DNA of 46,147 bases from Sedimenticola sp. (GCA_027026755.1 JALVNE010000060.1:1-46147), one strand, 5' to 3'; counted from the stretch's first letter, positions 24,594 through 33,279 are shown. Numbers and translations: made by a program. Notes: a model not told the origin generated them from the letters alone.

Positions 24594-25240
24594 TGAACGC
24601 CGGATTGTGGTGGCTGGCGTTTACCTGGCTGGCCTACTTCATTGTCCATTCCCTGCTGGCCTCCCTGAAAGTGAAGTATCTGGTGGCCAGGAAGTGGCCG
24701 GGATTCATGCCCTGGTACCGCCTGTTCTTCAATCTGCTCGCCTTGGTGCTGCTGGTGATCCCCCTGTGGCTGACCTGGCGCCTTGGCGGCGAAATCCTGT
24801 TCGCCTGGAAGGGTGCCTGGTGGTGGCTGGGAAATGGCCTGGCCCTGGCTGCTGTGGCCGGTTTTCTGTATTCCCTGAGGCATTATGACGGTGCCGAATT
24901 TCTGGGGCTGCGCCAGTTGCGGGAACGGGAACAGCGGGTCGAGGATCAGGAGCGCTTTCGTGTTTCGCCCCTGCATCGCCATGTGCGTCATCCCTGGTAT
25001 TTTCTCGGCATCATTCTCATCTGGACCCGGGACATGACGGCTCCCATGCTGCTTTCCTCGGTGATGATGACCCTTTATTTCATCATCGGGTCTTGGCTGG
25101 AGGAGCGTAAGCTGCTGGCCTACCATGGCGAGGCTTATGCGGAATATCGTCGGCGCGTGCCGGGCCTGTTCCCTCTGCCGTGGAAAAGGCTGGACCGGGA
25201 GCAGGCTCGCCGCCTGGAGCGCAAGGGGAACGAAAACTGA
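24593..25240 (+). CDS. Integral membrane methyltransferase of the ICMT/NnrU/PEMT type
   Basis: A 215-residue protein with four or five helices. The C-terminal half carries the ICMT/PEMT signature: HRHVRHPWYFLGI, then the Glu-containing LEERKLLAYHGEAYAEYRRRV and PGLFP. In this family the region binds S-adenosylmethionine at the membrane face. Known relatives methylate isoprenylcysteine, phospholipids or methanethiol (MddA); nothing in this sequence picks one. It overlaps the transglycosylase gene by one base and ends at the hairpin at 25243-25263. Confidence 0.82.
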   Translation: MNAGLWWLAFTWLAYFIVHSLLASLKVKYLVARKWPGFMPWYRLFFNLLALVLLVIPLWLTWRLGGEILFAWKGAWWWLGNGLALAAVAGFLYSLRHYDGAEFLGLRQLREREQRVEDQERFRVSPLHRHVRHPWYFLGIILIWTRDMTAPMLLSSVMMTLYFIIGSWLEERKLLAYHGEAYAEYRRRVPGLFPLPWKRLDREQARRLERKGNEN

Positions 25241-25242
25241 GC

Positions 25243-25263
25243 GGGAAGGCAGGTTGCCTTCCC
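25243..25263. terminator. Perfect hairpin between convergent genes
   Basis: GGGAAGGCA (25243-25251) pairs with TGCCTTCCC (25255-25263) around GGT. It starts two bases after the methyltransferase stop and ends 12 bases before the stop of the convergent gene. No T-run follows on either strand. Confidence 0.55.
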
Positions 25264-25275
25264 GGCATGATTGGA

Positions 25276-26226
25276 TCAGCGTACCGGATAGACAGGTCTT
25301 GCCGGATAGCCGTAGCCACCATCCGGCCGGTAGGCAGGATAATAATAGGGTGCAGGCGGCCGGCCGATGCCATTGATGGCATGGTTTATACGCTCTTCCA
25401 TGGCCTTGCGGCGGGCTTCCATTTCCTCACGGCGGGCCAGCATTTCGTCTTCGTGCTGCTTTTGCAGGGCTTCCATTTCAGCCTGGTGTTGCTGTTCCAT
25501 TTCCGAAAGGGCGGCGGGCGCATGTCTGCGGGCTATTTCTTCACGTCTCTTGCGCATCCGCTCGCGCAGGGCATCCCGGCGGGCTTTCATTGATTTCAAC
25601 AGTTCTTCGTGGGACCGGCGGATGTCCTGGTAGTGATTGCCATAGCTTGGTGCTTGAGGCTTGATGGCAGGCAGAGTTCCAGCGTCCGGCTGTGCGGCTG
25701 TGCTTGCCGTTTTGGCCGGCGGCTCGGCTACAGGAGCGGTCTTGTCTTCCGCAGCCGCAGGGGGCTTGGCTGCCTGCTGTGTCTCTGTTTCCGCCCCGGG
25801 GGCCGGGGCCGGGGCCGGGGGTGCTGCCGGCGCCGCTTCCGCCTCGGGTACTGCGGGTGGCGCAGCAGGCTCAGGAGTCGGTTCAGGAGCAGGAGCAGGA
25901 GCAGAGACAGAAGGAGGGGCAGGCTCTGCCACTGTTTCCGGCACGGGCGCGGGAGGTGCCGGCTCGGTTGCCGCCGCGTTGGCTTTTGCCAGGGGGGGGA
26001 CGGAATAACCGGCTTCCTGGGCGCGCTGTTTGAGCCGGTTGTATTCGGCCTCGCGCAGAGCTTCCCGCTCGGCGCCTTCCAGGTGGTCGAGTTTTTCTTT
26101 CAGGGCGGAAGCCTCTTCCTGGGTGAGCAGCCGAAAATTGCTGTTCTGCTGGGGCGGGTTCCCTGCCAGGCTGGCGCCGGTGAGCATCAGACCGAGGGTC
26201 ATAATCAGGGGTTTGTGTAAGGTCAT
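25276..26226 (-). CDS. Exported Pro/Ala-rich coiled-coil protein
   Basis: A 316-residue protein with a signal peptide (about residues 1-21, ending GASLAG). Residues 30-75 are charged and helical; residues 80-195 are a low-complexity Pro/Ala/Glu spacer typical of proteins spanning the periplasm; residues 195-285 form a charged coiled coil rich in Arg, Glu and Met (RRDALRERMRKRREEIARR). The end is Tyr/Pro-rich (APYYYPAYRPDGGYGYP). No domain with known function is visible. It is a stand-alone gene, convergent with the methyltransferase. Confidence 0.65.
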   Translation of the reverse strand: MTLHKPLIMTLGLMLTGASLAGNPPQQNSNFRLLTQEEASALKEKLDHLEGAEREALREAEYNRLKQRAQEAGYSVPPLAKANAAATEPAPPAPVPETVAEPAPPSVSAPAPAPEPTPEPAAPPAVPEAEAAPAAPPAPAPAPGAETETQQAAKPPAAAEDKTAPVAEPPAKTASTAAQPDAGTLPAIKPQAPSYGNHYQDIRRSHEELLKSMKARRDALRERMRKRREEIARRHAPAALSEMEQQHQAEMEALQKQHEDEMLARREEMEARRKAMEERINHAINGIGRPPAPYYYPAYRPDGGYGYPARPVYPVR

Positions 26227-26408
26227 AACCGGATCCTCCGTAGTTATTATGTGGAACTCTGTGCGGCTAGGAATGCCCTTTGAGTTGGAAAGCTGTGCTT
26301 GTCTCCCGGCAAGGCGCCGAAAGTGTGTCCGGGTTTTCTGCTACAGTATTCGCTGCAGCATATCCCGCGGACAATCCCATTCTCTGAGCATGGCTACATG
26401 GAGCAAAT

Positions 26409-26675
26409 ATGTCAACTTCTGTGCTGGAGGAAGTGCTGGAGCAGGTGCGGTCGTCACCCCACGGCGCAACCTCGCTGATTCTCTATGCCCTGGTGAACAC
26501 CCTGGAGTACGAAGCGGCAGGCTGCCTGTTCAAGCTCACCAAGCTGCGTGATCTGGATGCCAGAGGCCGGCGCCTGGCGTACGGGCTCATGGAACTCATG
26601 GCAGAAGGCGGTAACCGGGGAGAGGCCTGGGACACTGCCAAGTCGCGCATGGACGAGTTGATTCGCCAGGGCTGA
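26409..26675 (+). CDS. Small cytoplasmic protein of unknown function
   Basis: An 88-residue, helical protein without signal peptide. GGAGC lies just upstream of the ATG. Segments such as SLILYALVNTLEYEAAGCLFKLTKL and RGRRLAYGLMELMAEGG suggest a small helical bundle. I do not recognise the family. It is followed after about 60 bases by the cytochrome b561 gene on the same strand, and the two may be co-transcribed. Confidence 0.6.
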   Translation: MSTSVLEEVLEQVRSSPHGATSLILYALVNTLEYEAAGCLFKLTKLRDLDARGRRLAYGLMELMAEGGNRGEAWDTAKSRMDELIRQG

Positions 26676-26738
26676 GCCGCAGCGGTCGGTCGGGATTCTG
26701 CTAGTCTTAAAAAGAACACTGATTCGAGACACGGCAGA

Positions 26739-27299
26739 ATGAACTGGAAGAACGACGCCCATGCCTGGGGACTGGTGAGTATTCTGCTGCACTGGGTCAT
26801 GGCAGTGCTTGCCGTAGGCCTGTTTGGTCTTGGCAAGTACATGATTACCCTGGATTACTATCATCCACTGTACCAGCGTCTTCCGGATCTTCACCGGAAT
26901 CTGGGGGTGGTCTTTGCCCTGTTGCTCGCCCTGCGCCTGGCCTGGCGCTGGGCCAATCCCCTGCCGGAGATTGCAGGCAGCTCCCGGGAACGGGTGCTGG
27001 CCCTGCTGATGCACCGGCTGTTCTACCTGGTGATGTTCGGTGTGGTCGTCAGCGGCTACCTCATCAGTACCGCAGATGGCCGTGCCCTGGTGCTTGCCGG
27101 CGGAATCGAACTGCCGGCCCTGGTGTCCGCTGTGGACAACCTGGAGGACAGGGCGGGGGAAGTGCACGGGTTCCTGACCTGGATGCTGGTGGGAATGGTA
27201 CTGCTGCATTTGGGAGCGGCGCTAAAGCATCATTTCATTGACAAAGACGACATCCTGCGCCGCATGCTGGGGACAAATCTGGAGAGGAGAGAGAAATGA
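26739..27299 (+). CDS. Cytochrome b561, di-haem membrane protein
   Basis: A 186-residue protein with four membrane helices and the histidine pattern of bacterial cytochrome b561 (CybB-like): SILLHWVMA in helix 1, DLHRNLGV near helix 2, ALLMHRLFY in helix 3 and VHGFLTW with LLHLGAALKHHF in helix 4. These histidines would bind two haems and allow quinone-linked electron transfer. The gene overlaps the YceI gene by four bases (ATGA); b561 and YceI are a common pair in proteobacteria. Confidence 0.92.
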   Translation: MNWKNDAHAWGLVSILLHWVMAVLAVGLFGLGKYMITLDYYHPLYQRLPDLHRNLGVVFALLLALRLAWRWANPLPEIAGSSRERVLALLMHRLFYLVMFGVVVSGYLISTADGRALVLAGGIELPALVSAVDNLEDRAGEVHGFLTWMLVGMVLLHLGAALKHHFIDKDDILRRMLGTNLERREK

Positions 27300-27880
27300 A
27301 GAAAAAACTCATGGCGTTGCTGCTGATCACTGCACCCCTGCTGTGCGGCCGCCTGCAGGCAGTGGATTACGAAATAGACACCAGGGGCGCTCATGCCTTC
27401 ATCGAATTCAAGATCAAGCACCTGGGCTACAGCTGGCTGCTGGGTCGCTTCAACCGTTTCGAGGGGGAGTTCAGCTACGATGAAAAGCATCCGGAAAGAA
27501 ACCATGTGCAGGTGGATATCGATATCGCCAGCCTGGACAGCAACCATGCCGAGCGCGACAGGCATTTGCGCAGCGCCCGTTTCTTCGATGTGAAGAAATT
27601 TCCGAAAGCTGGCTTCCAGAGCACTTCCTGGGAAGACCTGGGGGGCGGGAAGGCCGTACTGAAGGGTGACCTGAGCCTGCGCGGCATCACCCGGAATATC
27701 CGCATCGATGTCTCGGAAGTGGGGCATGGCCCTGATCCCTGGGGCGGTTACCGGCGTGGTTTCGAAGGCAGTACGGTGCTGAAACTGTCCGACTGGAACA
27801 TGAAGGAAGCAAAGATTCTCGGTCCGGCGGCCGAGGAGATTCATGTCTATCTGTCCATCGAGGGAGTACGCAAGAAATGA
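27296..27880 (+). CDS. yceI: YceI-family periplasmic lipid-binding protein
   Basis: A 194-residue secreted protein with a signal peptide (MKKKLMALLLITAPLLC, cleaving near LQA-VDY). The mature part is a lipocalin-like YceI beta-barrel: YEIDTRGAHAFIEFKIKHLG at the start, DSNHAERDRHLRSARFFDVKKFP in the middle and the LSLRGITRNI segment. YceI proteins bind polyisoprenoid or quinone-like lipids in the periplasm. Translational coupling to cytochrome b561 supports a joint role in quinone-type redox chemistry. Confidence 0.93.
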   Translation: MKKKLMALLLITAPLLCGRLQAVDYEIDTRGAHAFIEFKIKHLGYSWLLGRFNRFEGEFSYDEKHPERNHVQVDIDIASLDSNHAERDRHLRSARFFDVKKFPKAGFQSTSWEDLGGGKAVLKGDLSLRGITRNIRIDVSEVGHGPDPWGGYRRGFEGSTVLKLSDWNMKEAKILGPAAEEIHVYLSIEGVRKK

Positions 27881-27986
27881 CGGGCCAGTTGTAGCCGCTG
27901 TTCCTTCTCGCGCCGGGCGTCACTCCCAGGTTGTAGTTTTTCACCCCCACTGCAACTTTCCGCCGCGCGCGAGGGTCGGGAAGGCT

Positions 27987-28817
27987 TTACGACATCCTCC
28001 CAGGCTGGCAGTGGGGGCACAGATAGCAGGTCTGGCCTCCCTGTCTTGTCTGGATGATGGCGGTACCGCAACGGTAGCAGGGCAGGCCCGCGCGGCGGAA
28101 GACGTGGAAACGGGCGTCCTCGAAGCTGGCTCCGGCATCCATGAGCTGCCGGGCGCGGTCGAGATCATTGGTGATGCCGCCGGTTTCGTAGGACTGTCGG
28201 GGCAGGCGCAGAAGGGTAGTCGCCAGCTGCTGGAGACGCTCGTCATCCAATTCCCGGGGGCGGGTTGCCGGGTGCAGGCCGCTGCAATGGAGAATTTCAC
28301 AGCGCAGATAATTGCCCAGGCCGGCGACGAATGACTGGTCCGTGAGAAAAGCCCCCAACTGTCGTCCCCTGAAACGCGATGAGCGCAGCCGTTCATGCAC
28401 CGCCTGCCGGGTAGTGGCCTTATCCAATACGTCCGGCCCCAGTTTTTTCAGGAAAGGATGCTCCGGCAGCTTTTCCCTGGGCCATACCTCGATGTCCGAG
28501 GCGCTGTACAGCAAGGCCCAGTATTCATCGCAGTGAATGGCCAGGCGCAGTTGGCGGGCGGTTTCCGGTGGCTTGCCGGAGGGAACCACGAGCCAGCGGC
28601 CGTAGAGCTGATTGTGGCTGTAGATGCTCAGGCCGTTGTCGAAATGAGTGAGCATGGCCTTGCCGCGGCATTCCACCGCCGTGAGCTGCCTGCCGTCCAG
28701 TTGCCCCTTCCAGGGCGCCAGTGCGGGCAGGTGGAACAGCACCCGCCGGGCGACGCGGCCTTCGATGGCGGCGGCCAGTTCATCCCGGGCCCGGCGTATC
28801 TCCGGCCCTTCGGGCAT
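27987..28817 (-). CDS. nei: Endonuclease VIII / Fpg-family DNA glycosylase
   Basis: A 276-residue DNA glycosylase. The catalytic N-terminus MPEGPEIRRA places Pro2 and Glu3 correctly when the ATG at 28817 is used. The middle contains FLTDQSFVAGLGNYLRCEIL, the helix-two-turns-helix region, and the C-terminus has a four-cysteine zinc finger (CYRCGTAII, then CYLCPHCQ). Nei removes oxidised pyrimidines and cuts the strand by beta,delta-elimination. PEGPEIRRA resembles Nei rather than Fpg. The start overlaps the hemerythrin stop by one base, so the two genes are coupled, which would combine oxidative damage repair with oxygen or iron handling. Confidence 0.92.
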   Translation of the reverse strand: MPEGPEIRRARDELAAAIEGRVARRVLFHLPALAPWKGQLDGRQLTAVECRGKAMLTHFDNGLSIYSHNQLYGRWLVVPSGKPPETARQLRLAIHCDEYWALLYSASDIEVWPREKLPEHPFLKKLGPDVLDKATTRQAVHERLRSSRFRGRQLGAFLTDQSFVAGLGNYLRCEILHCSGLHPATRPRELDDERLQQLATTLLRLPRQSYETGGITNDLDRARQLMDAGASFEDARFHVFRRAGLPCYRCGTAIIQTRQGGQTCYLCPHCQPGRMS

Positions 28818-29251
28818 CAGTCCACGAAATTGGACAGGAACTGGGCGGTGACATTGTCCATGCTGTTCACGTGCATCTGGAACCACTGGGGCCAGGTGTT
28901 GAATACATAGCTGCCCAGGCTGTCCAGGTCATGGTTTTCATTCCATTGCCGCTGCAACTGGCGCAGGTTGTCCAGGGCGCTGGCATGTTCCTGGGCATGG
29001 ACGGGAAAGGGAGGGAAGCCATGCTCCTGCATGAGCCGGTTTTCCCGCTCGAAATGGGCTTCCGTATGGTGGATCCACTCGTCCAGGGCCTTGCCGATGG
29101 CTTCCTCGTCGGCGTTTCCTTCGCGGGCCTGCAGCAGCAGGGCGCCCAGGGCGTTGACCAGACCGACCTCCTCGTGATGGGTATCGTTCATGGAGCCTAC
29201 GGCGATGGCCGGAATGTCGTCAGGCGACATGACGGGATATTCTTCTGACAT
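28817..29251 (-). CDS. Bacteriohemerythrin
   Basis: A 144-residue protein with the diiron ligand pattern of hemerythrins: DTHHEEVGLVNAL in helix 1, HTEAHFERENRLM in helix 2, FPVHAQEHASAL in helix 3 and WFQMHVNSMD in helix 4. It binds O2 reversibly at a non-haem diiron centre in the cytoplasm. The ATG at 29251 is preferred; an upstream reading frame extends 96 codons but looks like leader sequence. It heads a two-gene operon with nei and is divergent from msrB, 163 bases away. Confidence 0.88.
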   Translation of the reverse strand: MSEEYPVMSPDDIPAIAVGSMNDTHHEEVGLVNALGALLLQAREGNADEEAIGKALDEWIHHTEAHFERENRLMQEHGFPPFPVHAQEHASALDNLRQLQRQWNENHDLDSLGSYVFNTWPQWFQMHVNSMDNVTAQFLSNFVD

Positions 29252-29414
29252 GATGGTATCTTCCAGATTGTTCTCGAACTGAAAATTACACTCCCAATAC
29301 CCGGTCTTGGCTTTGAGAAAAGTCAAACCCCATACCCTGATATCAAGATCGAAAGAACCATCCCCGCGTGCGGGGGCGGGGTCATTGGATATAACAGAAA
29401 GGAGGAACAGCATT

Positions 29415-29870
29415 ATGCGCTGGAAAAAAAGCCCCGAAGCCATTGCCCGCCTGAATCCCGAGCAGTATGCCGTGACCCAGGAAAATGCCACCGAGCGCCC
29501 CGGCACCGGGGCGTATCTGCACAATGACGAGCCTGGCATCTATGTGGACATCGTCTCCGGGGAGCCGTTGTTCACCTCGGCGGACAAGTTCGATTCGGGC
29601 TGCGGCTGGCCCAGTTTCACCCGTCCCCTGGACCAAAGGTTTGTGAAGGAAGTGGAGGATCTCAGCCACGGCATGCGGCGCGTGGAAGTGCGTTCCAGCC
29701 ATGGCGACAGTCATCTGGGCCATGTGTTTACGGACGGGCCCCGGGATCGCGGGGGGCTGCGCTACTGCATCAACTCCGCCGCCCTGCGTTTCATTCACAG
29801 GGACGACATGGAAGCCGAGGGTTACGGGGAGTTCATTCCCCTGGTGGACGGCGCCACCGATAGTTCCTGA
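29415..29870 (+). CDS. msrB: Peptide-methionine (R)-S-oxide reductase MsrB
   Basis: A 151-residue MsrB. The active-site segment is [11 protein letters not shown] with the catalytic Cys, and the signature SGCGWPSF supplies the candidate resolving Cys. [18 protein letters not shown] completes the site. AGGAGG precedes the ATG at 29415; an ATG 36 codons upstream is unlikely. The two CxxC zinc pairs of many MsrB proteins are absent, so this is the zinc-free form, as in the MsrB domain of Neisseria PilB. It reduces the R-epimer of methionine sulfoxide. It is divergent from the hemerythrin-nei operon, consistent with an oxidative-stress cluster. Confidence 0.95.
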   Translation: MRWKKSPEAIARLNPEQYAVTQENATERPGTGAYLHNDEPGIYVDIVSGEPLFTSADKFDSGCGWPSFTRPLDQRFVKEVEDLSHGMRRVEVRSSHGDSHLGHVFTDGPRDRGGLRYCINSAALRFIHRDDMEAEGYGEFIPLVDGATDSS

Positions 29871-29882
29871 CGCCTCCGGCAG

Positions 29883-29900
29883 GTCGGACTTCAGTCCGAC
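29883..29900. repeat. REP-like palindrome after msrB
   Basis: GTCGGACTTCAGTCCGAC is a perfect palindrome except for the centre and a two-base variant of the REP core at 20466, 20666 and 34303. It begins 12 bases after the msrB stop, a typical REP position. Confidence 0.65.
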
Positions 29901-29961
29901 CGGGCTGCGCTCGGGTGGCGGGATGAAATTCAGATGGCGGTCATGAGGCAATACTCCGTCA

Positions 29962-30472
29962 ACCCCCTCCCCGGCCCTCCCCCGCTCGCGGGGGAGGGAG
30001 AGGCTGCCCCGACTTGGATGTTTCCCCCGGCTGCGGGAGGAAGTTCTGACTTACGGCGGCTCATGGAATAGTCCCCTCTCCCCCTCGGGGGAGAGGGTCA
30101 GGAAGAGGGGGGATGGAAGTGCCGCGCCCCTCCCTGGCCCTCCCCCGCTCGCGGGGGAGGGAGAGGCTGCCCCGACTTGGATGTTTCCCCCGGCTGCGGG
30201 AGGAAGTTCTGACTTACGGCAGTTCATGGAATAGTCCCCTCTCCCCCTCGGGGGAGAGGGGCAGGAAGAGGGGGGATGGAAGTGCCGCGCCCCTCCCTGG
30301 CCCTCCCCCGCTCGCGGGGGAGGGAGAGGCTGCCCCGACTTGGATGTTTCCCCCGGCTGCGGGAGGAGGTTCTGACTTACGGCAGTTCATGGAATAGCCC
30401 CTCTCCCCTCGGGGGAGAGGGCCAGGGAGAGGGGGAGAAATACCACGCCCCCTCCCCAGCCCTCCCGCGTAA
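29962..30472. repeat. Tandem array of 163-bp units, three copies plus a partial fourth
   Basis: The landmark GGCCCTCCCCCGCTCGC recurs at 29973, 30136 and 30299, a spacing of exactly 163 bases each time; a truncated fourth start appears near 30455. Each unit has two GC-rich hairpins, CCCTCCCCCGC/GCGGGGGAGGG (first at 29975-29998) and CCCTCTCCCCC/GGGGGAGAGGG (first at 30074-30097), separated by the same spacer. Units differ by only a few bases. The open frames inside it are products of the repeat. This block fills the whole msrB-tmcA gap and contains no gene. Confidence 0.92.
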
Positions 30473-30473
30473 C

Positions 30474-32429
30474 TCATGCGTTTTCCAGCCAGCGCCCCAC
30501 CACGGCTCGCAGCAGCTCCATGGCGGGCTTCTTTCCCGCCAGGCCCAGGACGGCGGCGGTTTCCTGCCAGCTTCTTCCCTGTAACACCTTGAGTACCAGC
30601 ACGGGATGGGGATCGGCGGTGGCGCGGGCCAGGCGGTGCAGAGCGGCCAGGGCGTCGATGTACTGGCGCTGTCCCGCGGCAAAGGCCGCCAGGCTACGTT
30701 TTGTCCGGTCGTCCATGGCCAGCTTTTTTCTGTCGCCCAGCAGACGACCGGCCAGGGCCGGGTCGAGATGCCTGAAGGGCTCGGCCAGCTGCAGGGGGAA
30801 CTGCTCCTGGAAAGCCGCTGCCGCCTCTTTCTGGAGGGCGGTGGCGGCAGGGCTGAGGGCTCTGAGCATGATGATGGCATGAGCGCCGCTGCTGGCTTCG
30901 CGCCGTTGGCCCAGGCGCGCCGGGGCATAGTCGTTGCGGCGCCAGAAATCCACCAGGGCCGGGGTGGCGCCAAAACTGCTTCCCAGCATGTCCACAGCGC
31001 GCTCGCTGGCGCCTTCCGCCAGTTCGGTCAGCAGGCGGCTGCCGATGCCCCGTCCCTGAAGTTTGGGGTGCACGGCAATGCGCATGATGCGTTCCCAGCC
31101 CAGCCCCAGAGCCTGGGGAAAACCGCAGTGGGCTGCCAGGGCCGTGGGCAGCAGCTGGCCTTTGGGGCGCCGCCGGCCGGCCAGCACCCCGGCATGAAGG
31201 GCCGCTGGCAGCTGCCCCTCGCTGGCCACCAGCAGGGCGCCAACGATGCTGTTCCCACTCCGGGCCAGGTGAATCCGCAGATTGGGGGCGTCTAGGAGAT
31301 GCTTCAGGTCGGTTGGCGTGGTGCGGTAATGGGCGTCCACCAGCAGGCCAAAAAGCTGGCTGAGCTGGGTATCGTCCCTGGCCAGTTCATCCCGGTTCAC
31401 GGCAACGAATTCAAGAGCGTTGATGTCGATGTCCTCTGCGGCCCCGGGCTCGGCATCCAGCAACAGGGCTTGAAAGATGAAGGCTTCCAGGGGGTCGCCG
31501 GGTGCCCAGCGCACGGGTTCGTGCATCTGCAGTTTCTTCCAGCGGGGGCGCAGTTCGTCCAGCACCCGGGCAAAGCGCAGGCTGAAGCCCCGGCCGCTGC
31601 CCTCGTAGCCATGTACCGTGGTGGTAAAGGCAATGCGGTGGTAGCTGCGCAGTAGTTCTTCCAGCATGGGCAGAGGGATGCCAGCGGCCTCGTCCACCAG
31701 CAGCAGCCCGGCGGCAGGCCTGTTCTCCAGCAGCTCGTCCGGGGCCACGAAACGGATGCGGCGGCCTCCCAGGCGCACATGGCCCCGGCCGCACTCGGCC
31801 TCGGGCAGTTCCTTTGCGGCATGCTCGAACAGGCTGCCCACGGCATCCAGGCGGGGGGCGGTCACCAGGATGTTCTCCAGGCCTTGGGCCAGCAGCTGCC
31901 CGGCGGCAACACCAAAGGCCGATGACTTGCCCCGGCCCCGGTCGGCAATGACCACCAGCGGCCGGTTACGATGACCTCTAGCCACGCTGTGCAGGGCCTG
32001 GACTACCCGCGCCTGTTCTGGAGTAAGGCCGTCAGCTGCATACGTGGCAGGCGGCGTTCCAGGTGGGGCCTGTCGCCCGCAGAGCCGGGCCAGGCGCTGG
32101 AAAAAGCGGCTTTGGGGTTGTCTGCCCCAGTGCGCCAGTTCCGGGGTGAGCAGCAGAAAACGGCCGCCACCGCGCACCAGTCCGGCAGCCACGGCCAGGG
32201 CATCCGGGTCGAGATCGTCCAGGGCATCGAACACCAGATGATTCACGTCCTGTCCCAGGTATGCCTTTATTTTTTGTGGAGATACGCTTGGTGCATCGTC
32301 CGGCGGCTGTGTGCTGACCCAGAGGGCGGTTTGTCCTGCCAGCAGCGCCCGGGCCTGCTGGCGGCATTGGGCTGCCGGGCCGCTGATGATATGGAAGTCC
32401 CGCCACAGGCGGCGGGGGGAGACAGTCAT
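30474..32429 (-). CDS. tmcA: tRNA(Met) cytidine acetyltransferase TmcA
   Basis: A 651-residue enzyme close in length to E. coli TmcA (671). The N-terminal region resembles the RecD-like helicase part, with the P-loop IADRGRGKSSAFG and the Walker B-like LLLVDEAAGIP; the GNAT domain follows, with acetyl-CoA site IAVHPKLQGRGIGSRLL; the C-terminal tail is helical. TmcA acetylates C34 of the elongator tRNA(Met) anticodon using acetyl-CoA and ATP or GTP. The ATG at 32429 overlaps the preceding gene by four bases. The stop lies two bases from the tandem repeat array, which may act as its transcription end. Confidence 0.93.
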   Translation of the reverse strand: MTVSPRRLWRDFHIISGPAAQCRQQARALLAGQTALWVSTQPPDDAPSVSPQKIKAYLGQDVNHLVFDALDDLDPDALAVAAGLVRGGGRFLLLTPELAHWGRQPQSRFFQRLARLCGRQAPPGTPPATYAADGLTPEQARVVQALHSVARGHRNRPLVVIADRGRGKSSAFGVAAGQLLAQGLENILVTAPRLDAVGSLFEHAAKELPEAECGRGHVRLGGRRIRFVAPDELLENRPAAGLLLVDEAAGIPLPMLEELLRSYHRIAFTTTVHGYEGSGRGFSLRFARVLDELRPRWKKLQMHEPVRWAPGDPLEAFIFQALLLDAEPGAAEDIDINALEFVAVNRDELARDDTQLSQLFGLLVDAHYRTTPTDLKHLLDAPNLRIHLARSGNSIVGALLVASEGQLPAALHAGVLAGRRRPKGQLLPTALAAHCGFPQALGLGWERIMRIAVHPKLQGRGIGSRLLTELAEGASERAVDMLGSSFGATPALVDFWRRNDYAPARLGQRREASSGAHAIIMLRALSPAATALQKEAAAAFQEQFPLQLAEPFRHLDPALAGRLLGDRKKLAMDDRTKRSLAAFAAGQRQYIDALAALHRLARATADPHPVLVLKVLQGRSWQETAAVLGLAGKKPAMELLRAVVGRWLENA

Positions 32430-32782
32430 GGTTTCGGCGCTGGCGCGGGGGGCTTTTCCGTTTCCCGCTTGTCTTGCTCGAGTATCTTGTCGATGAGGGA
32501 TTCGCCGCCCAGGTAATGCTGCTCCACATACTTGAGGGCGTACCAGGCGCCGCCCAGGATCAGGCCGATGGCCAGCAGGGGCCCCAGCAGCTCTGCCGTC
32601 CAGAGAATGCGCAGGCTGCGGCGGGTCTTTTTCAGCTGCTTCTGCAGTTCCTGCAGCTGCTCTTCCGCGTACTCGGTGTTCCGACGGATGGCTTTGAGCT
32701 GTTGTTCCACCGCGTTGCTCTTCTGCAACTGTAGCAGGGCGGCATCCTTGAGCAGTTTTTCGTGGTTGTTACGGCTTTCCAT
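32426..32782 (-). CDS. Small coiled-coil membrane protein upstream of tmcA
   Basis: A 118-residue protein with the preferred ATG at 32782 (MESRNNHEKLLKD). Residues 10-60 form a coiled coil (EEQLQELQKQLKKTRRS); a membrane helix follows at about 62-82 (LLGPLLAIGLILGGAWYAL); the C-terminus is short, charged and Pro-rich. Such one-helix coiled-coil proteins often link membranes to cytoplasmic partners. I do not recognise a family. Its stop overlaps the tmcA start (ATGA), so the two are translationally coupled. Confidence 0.7.
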   Translation of the reverse strand: MESRNNHEKLLKDAALLQLQKSNAVEQQLKAIRRNTEYAEEQLQELQKQLKKTRRSLRILWTAELLGPLLAIGLILGGAWYALKYVEQHYLGGESLIDKILEQDKRETEKPPAPAPKP

Positions 32783-32925
32783 GAGACAGTTTGTTGAGTT
32801 CCGCGCGGTACAGATGTCTGGCAACATAGGGATGCGATGACTAGAATATGCGGCCTGATGTTCCCGGAAATGTGAATCATATCAAAGGATGGCGATTCCG
32901 TTTCCGCAAACACGAGGAGATGACC

Positions 32926-33201
32926 ATGTTGAATGACGATTGCCAGTCACTGTTCGATCAGTTTGTTCCCATGGCCAGACAGTACCTGGACGCCCCCGGG
33001 GTCATGGCGGCCCTGGAGCTGGACCAACAGTGTATGAAACTCTACCCCGCAGTTGCCCGGGAAAAGCAGAACCAGGAACTGTCCAACATGATCCGGGAGT
33101 TTGGCCGGGGGCTGCCGCGCAAGGAGGTCGAGGAATTGCGCCAGCTTCTGCAGGATATTATTGCCGAAGCTCAGGCGGCGGGCTTGAGTCTGCCCGATTG
33201 A
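32926..33201 (+). CDS. Small helical protein of unknown function
   Basis: A 91-residue protein. GAGGAG at 32914-32919 with six bases of spacing selects the ATG at 32926 over one six bases earlier. It is acidic and helical (QFVPMARQYLDAPGVMAALELDQQC, then KEVEELRQLLQDIIAEAQ), without signal peptide or membrane segment. No family recognised. It is divergent from the coiled-coil/tmcA pair and followed within 11 bases by a GGGGTCAGAG element. Confidence 0.65.
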   Translation: MLNDDCQSLFDQFVPMARQYLDAPGVMAALELDQQCMKLYPAVAREKQNQELSNMIREFGRGLPRKEVEELRQLLQDIIAEAQAAGLSLPD

Positions 33202-33211
33202 AAGGGGGAGA

Positions 33212-33279
33212 GGGGTCAGAGTCAAATCACCACAGGCGGTTGAATTTGCCTGCCACTTTCCTGATTTGACTCTGACCCC
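33212..33279. repeat. 68-bp palindrome-ended element, copy 1
   Basis: Ends GGGGTCAGAGTCAAATCA and TGATTTGACTCTGACCCC are perfect inverse copies around a spacer of about 32 bases. It lies 11 bases after the gene ending at 33201. The type resembles repeats seen around REP-associated transposase (RAYT) genes, though none is in this window. Confidence 0.85.

Noticed and set aside
25661..26220. Long plus-strand frames opposite the Pro/Ala-rich gene
   Set aside because: They are Arg/Gly or Ala/Gly shadows of the low-complexity coding strand, which has a signal peptide and sensible domains.
29361..29390. CRISPR-like hairpin (ATCCCCGCGTGCGGGG) between hemerythrin and msrB
   Set aside because: It resembles a type I-E repeat core but occurs once, without spacers or cas genes; probably a chance or terminator-like hairpin.
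30113..30584. Short proteins such as MEVPRPSLALPRSRG on the plus strand after msrB
   Set aside because: They are translations of the 163-bp tandem repeats and recur with each unit.
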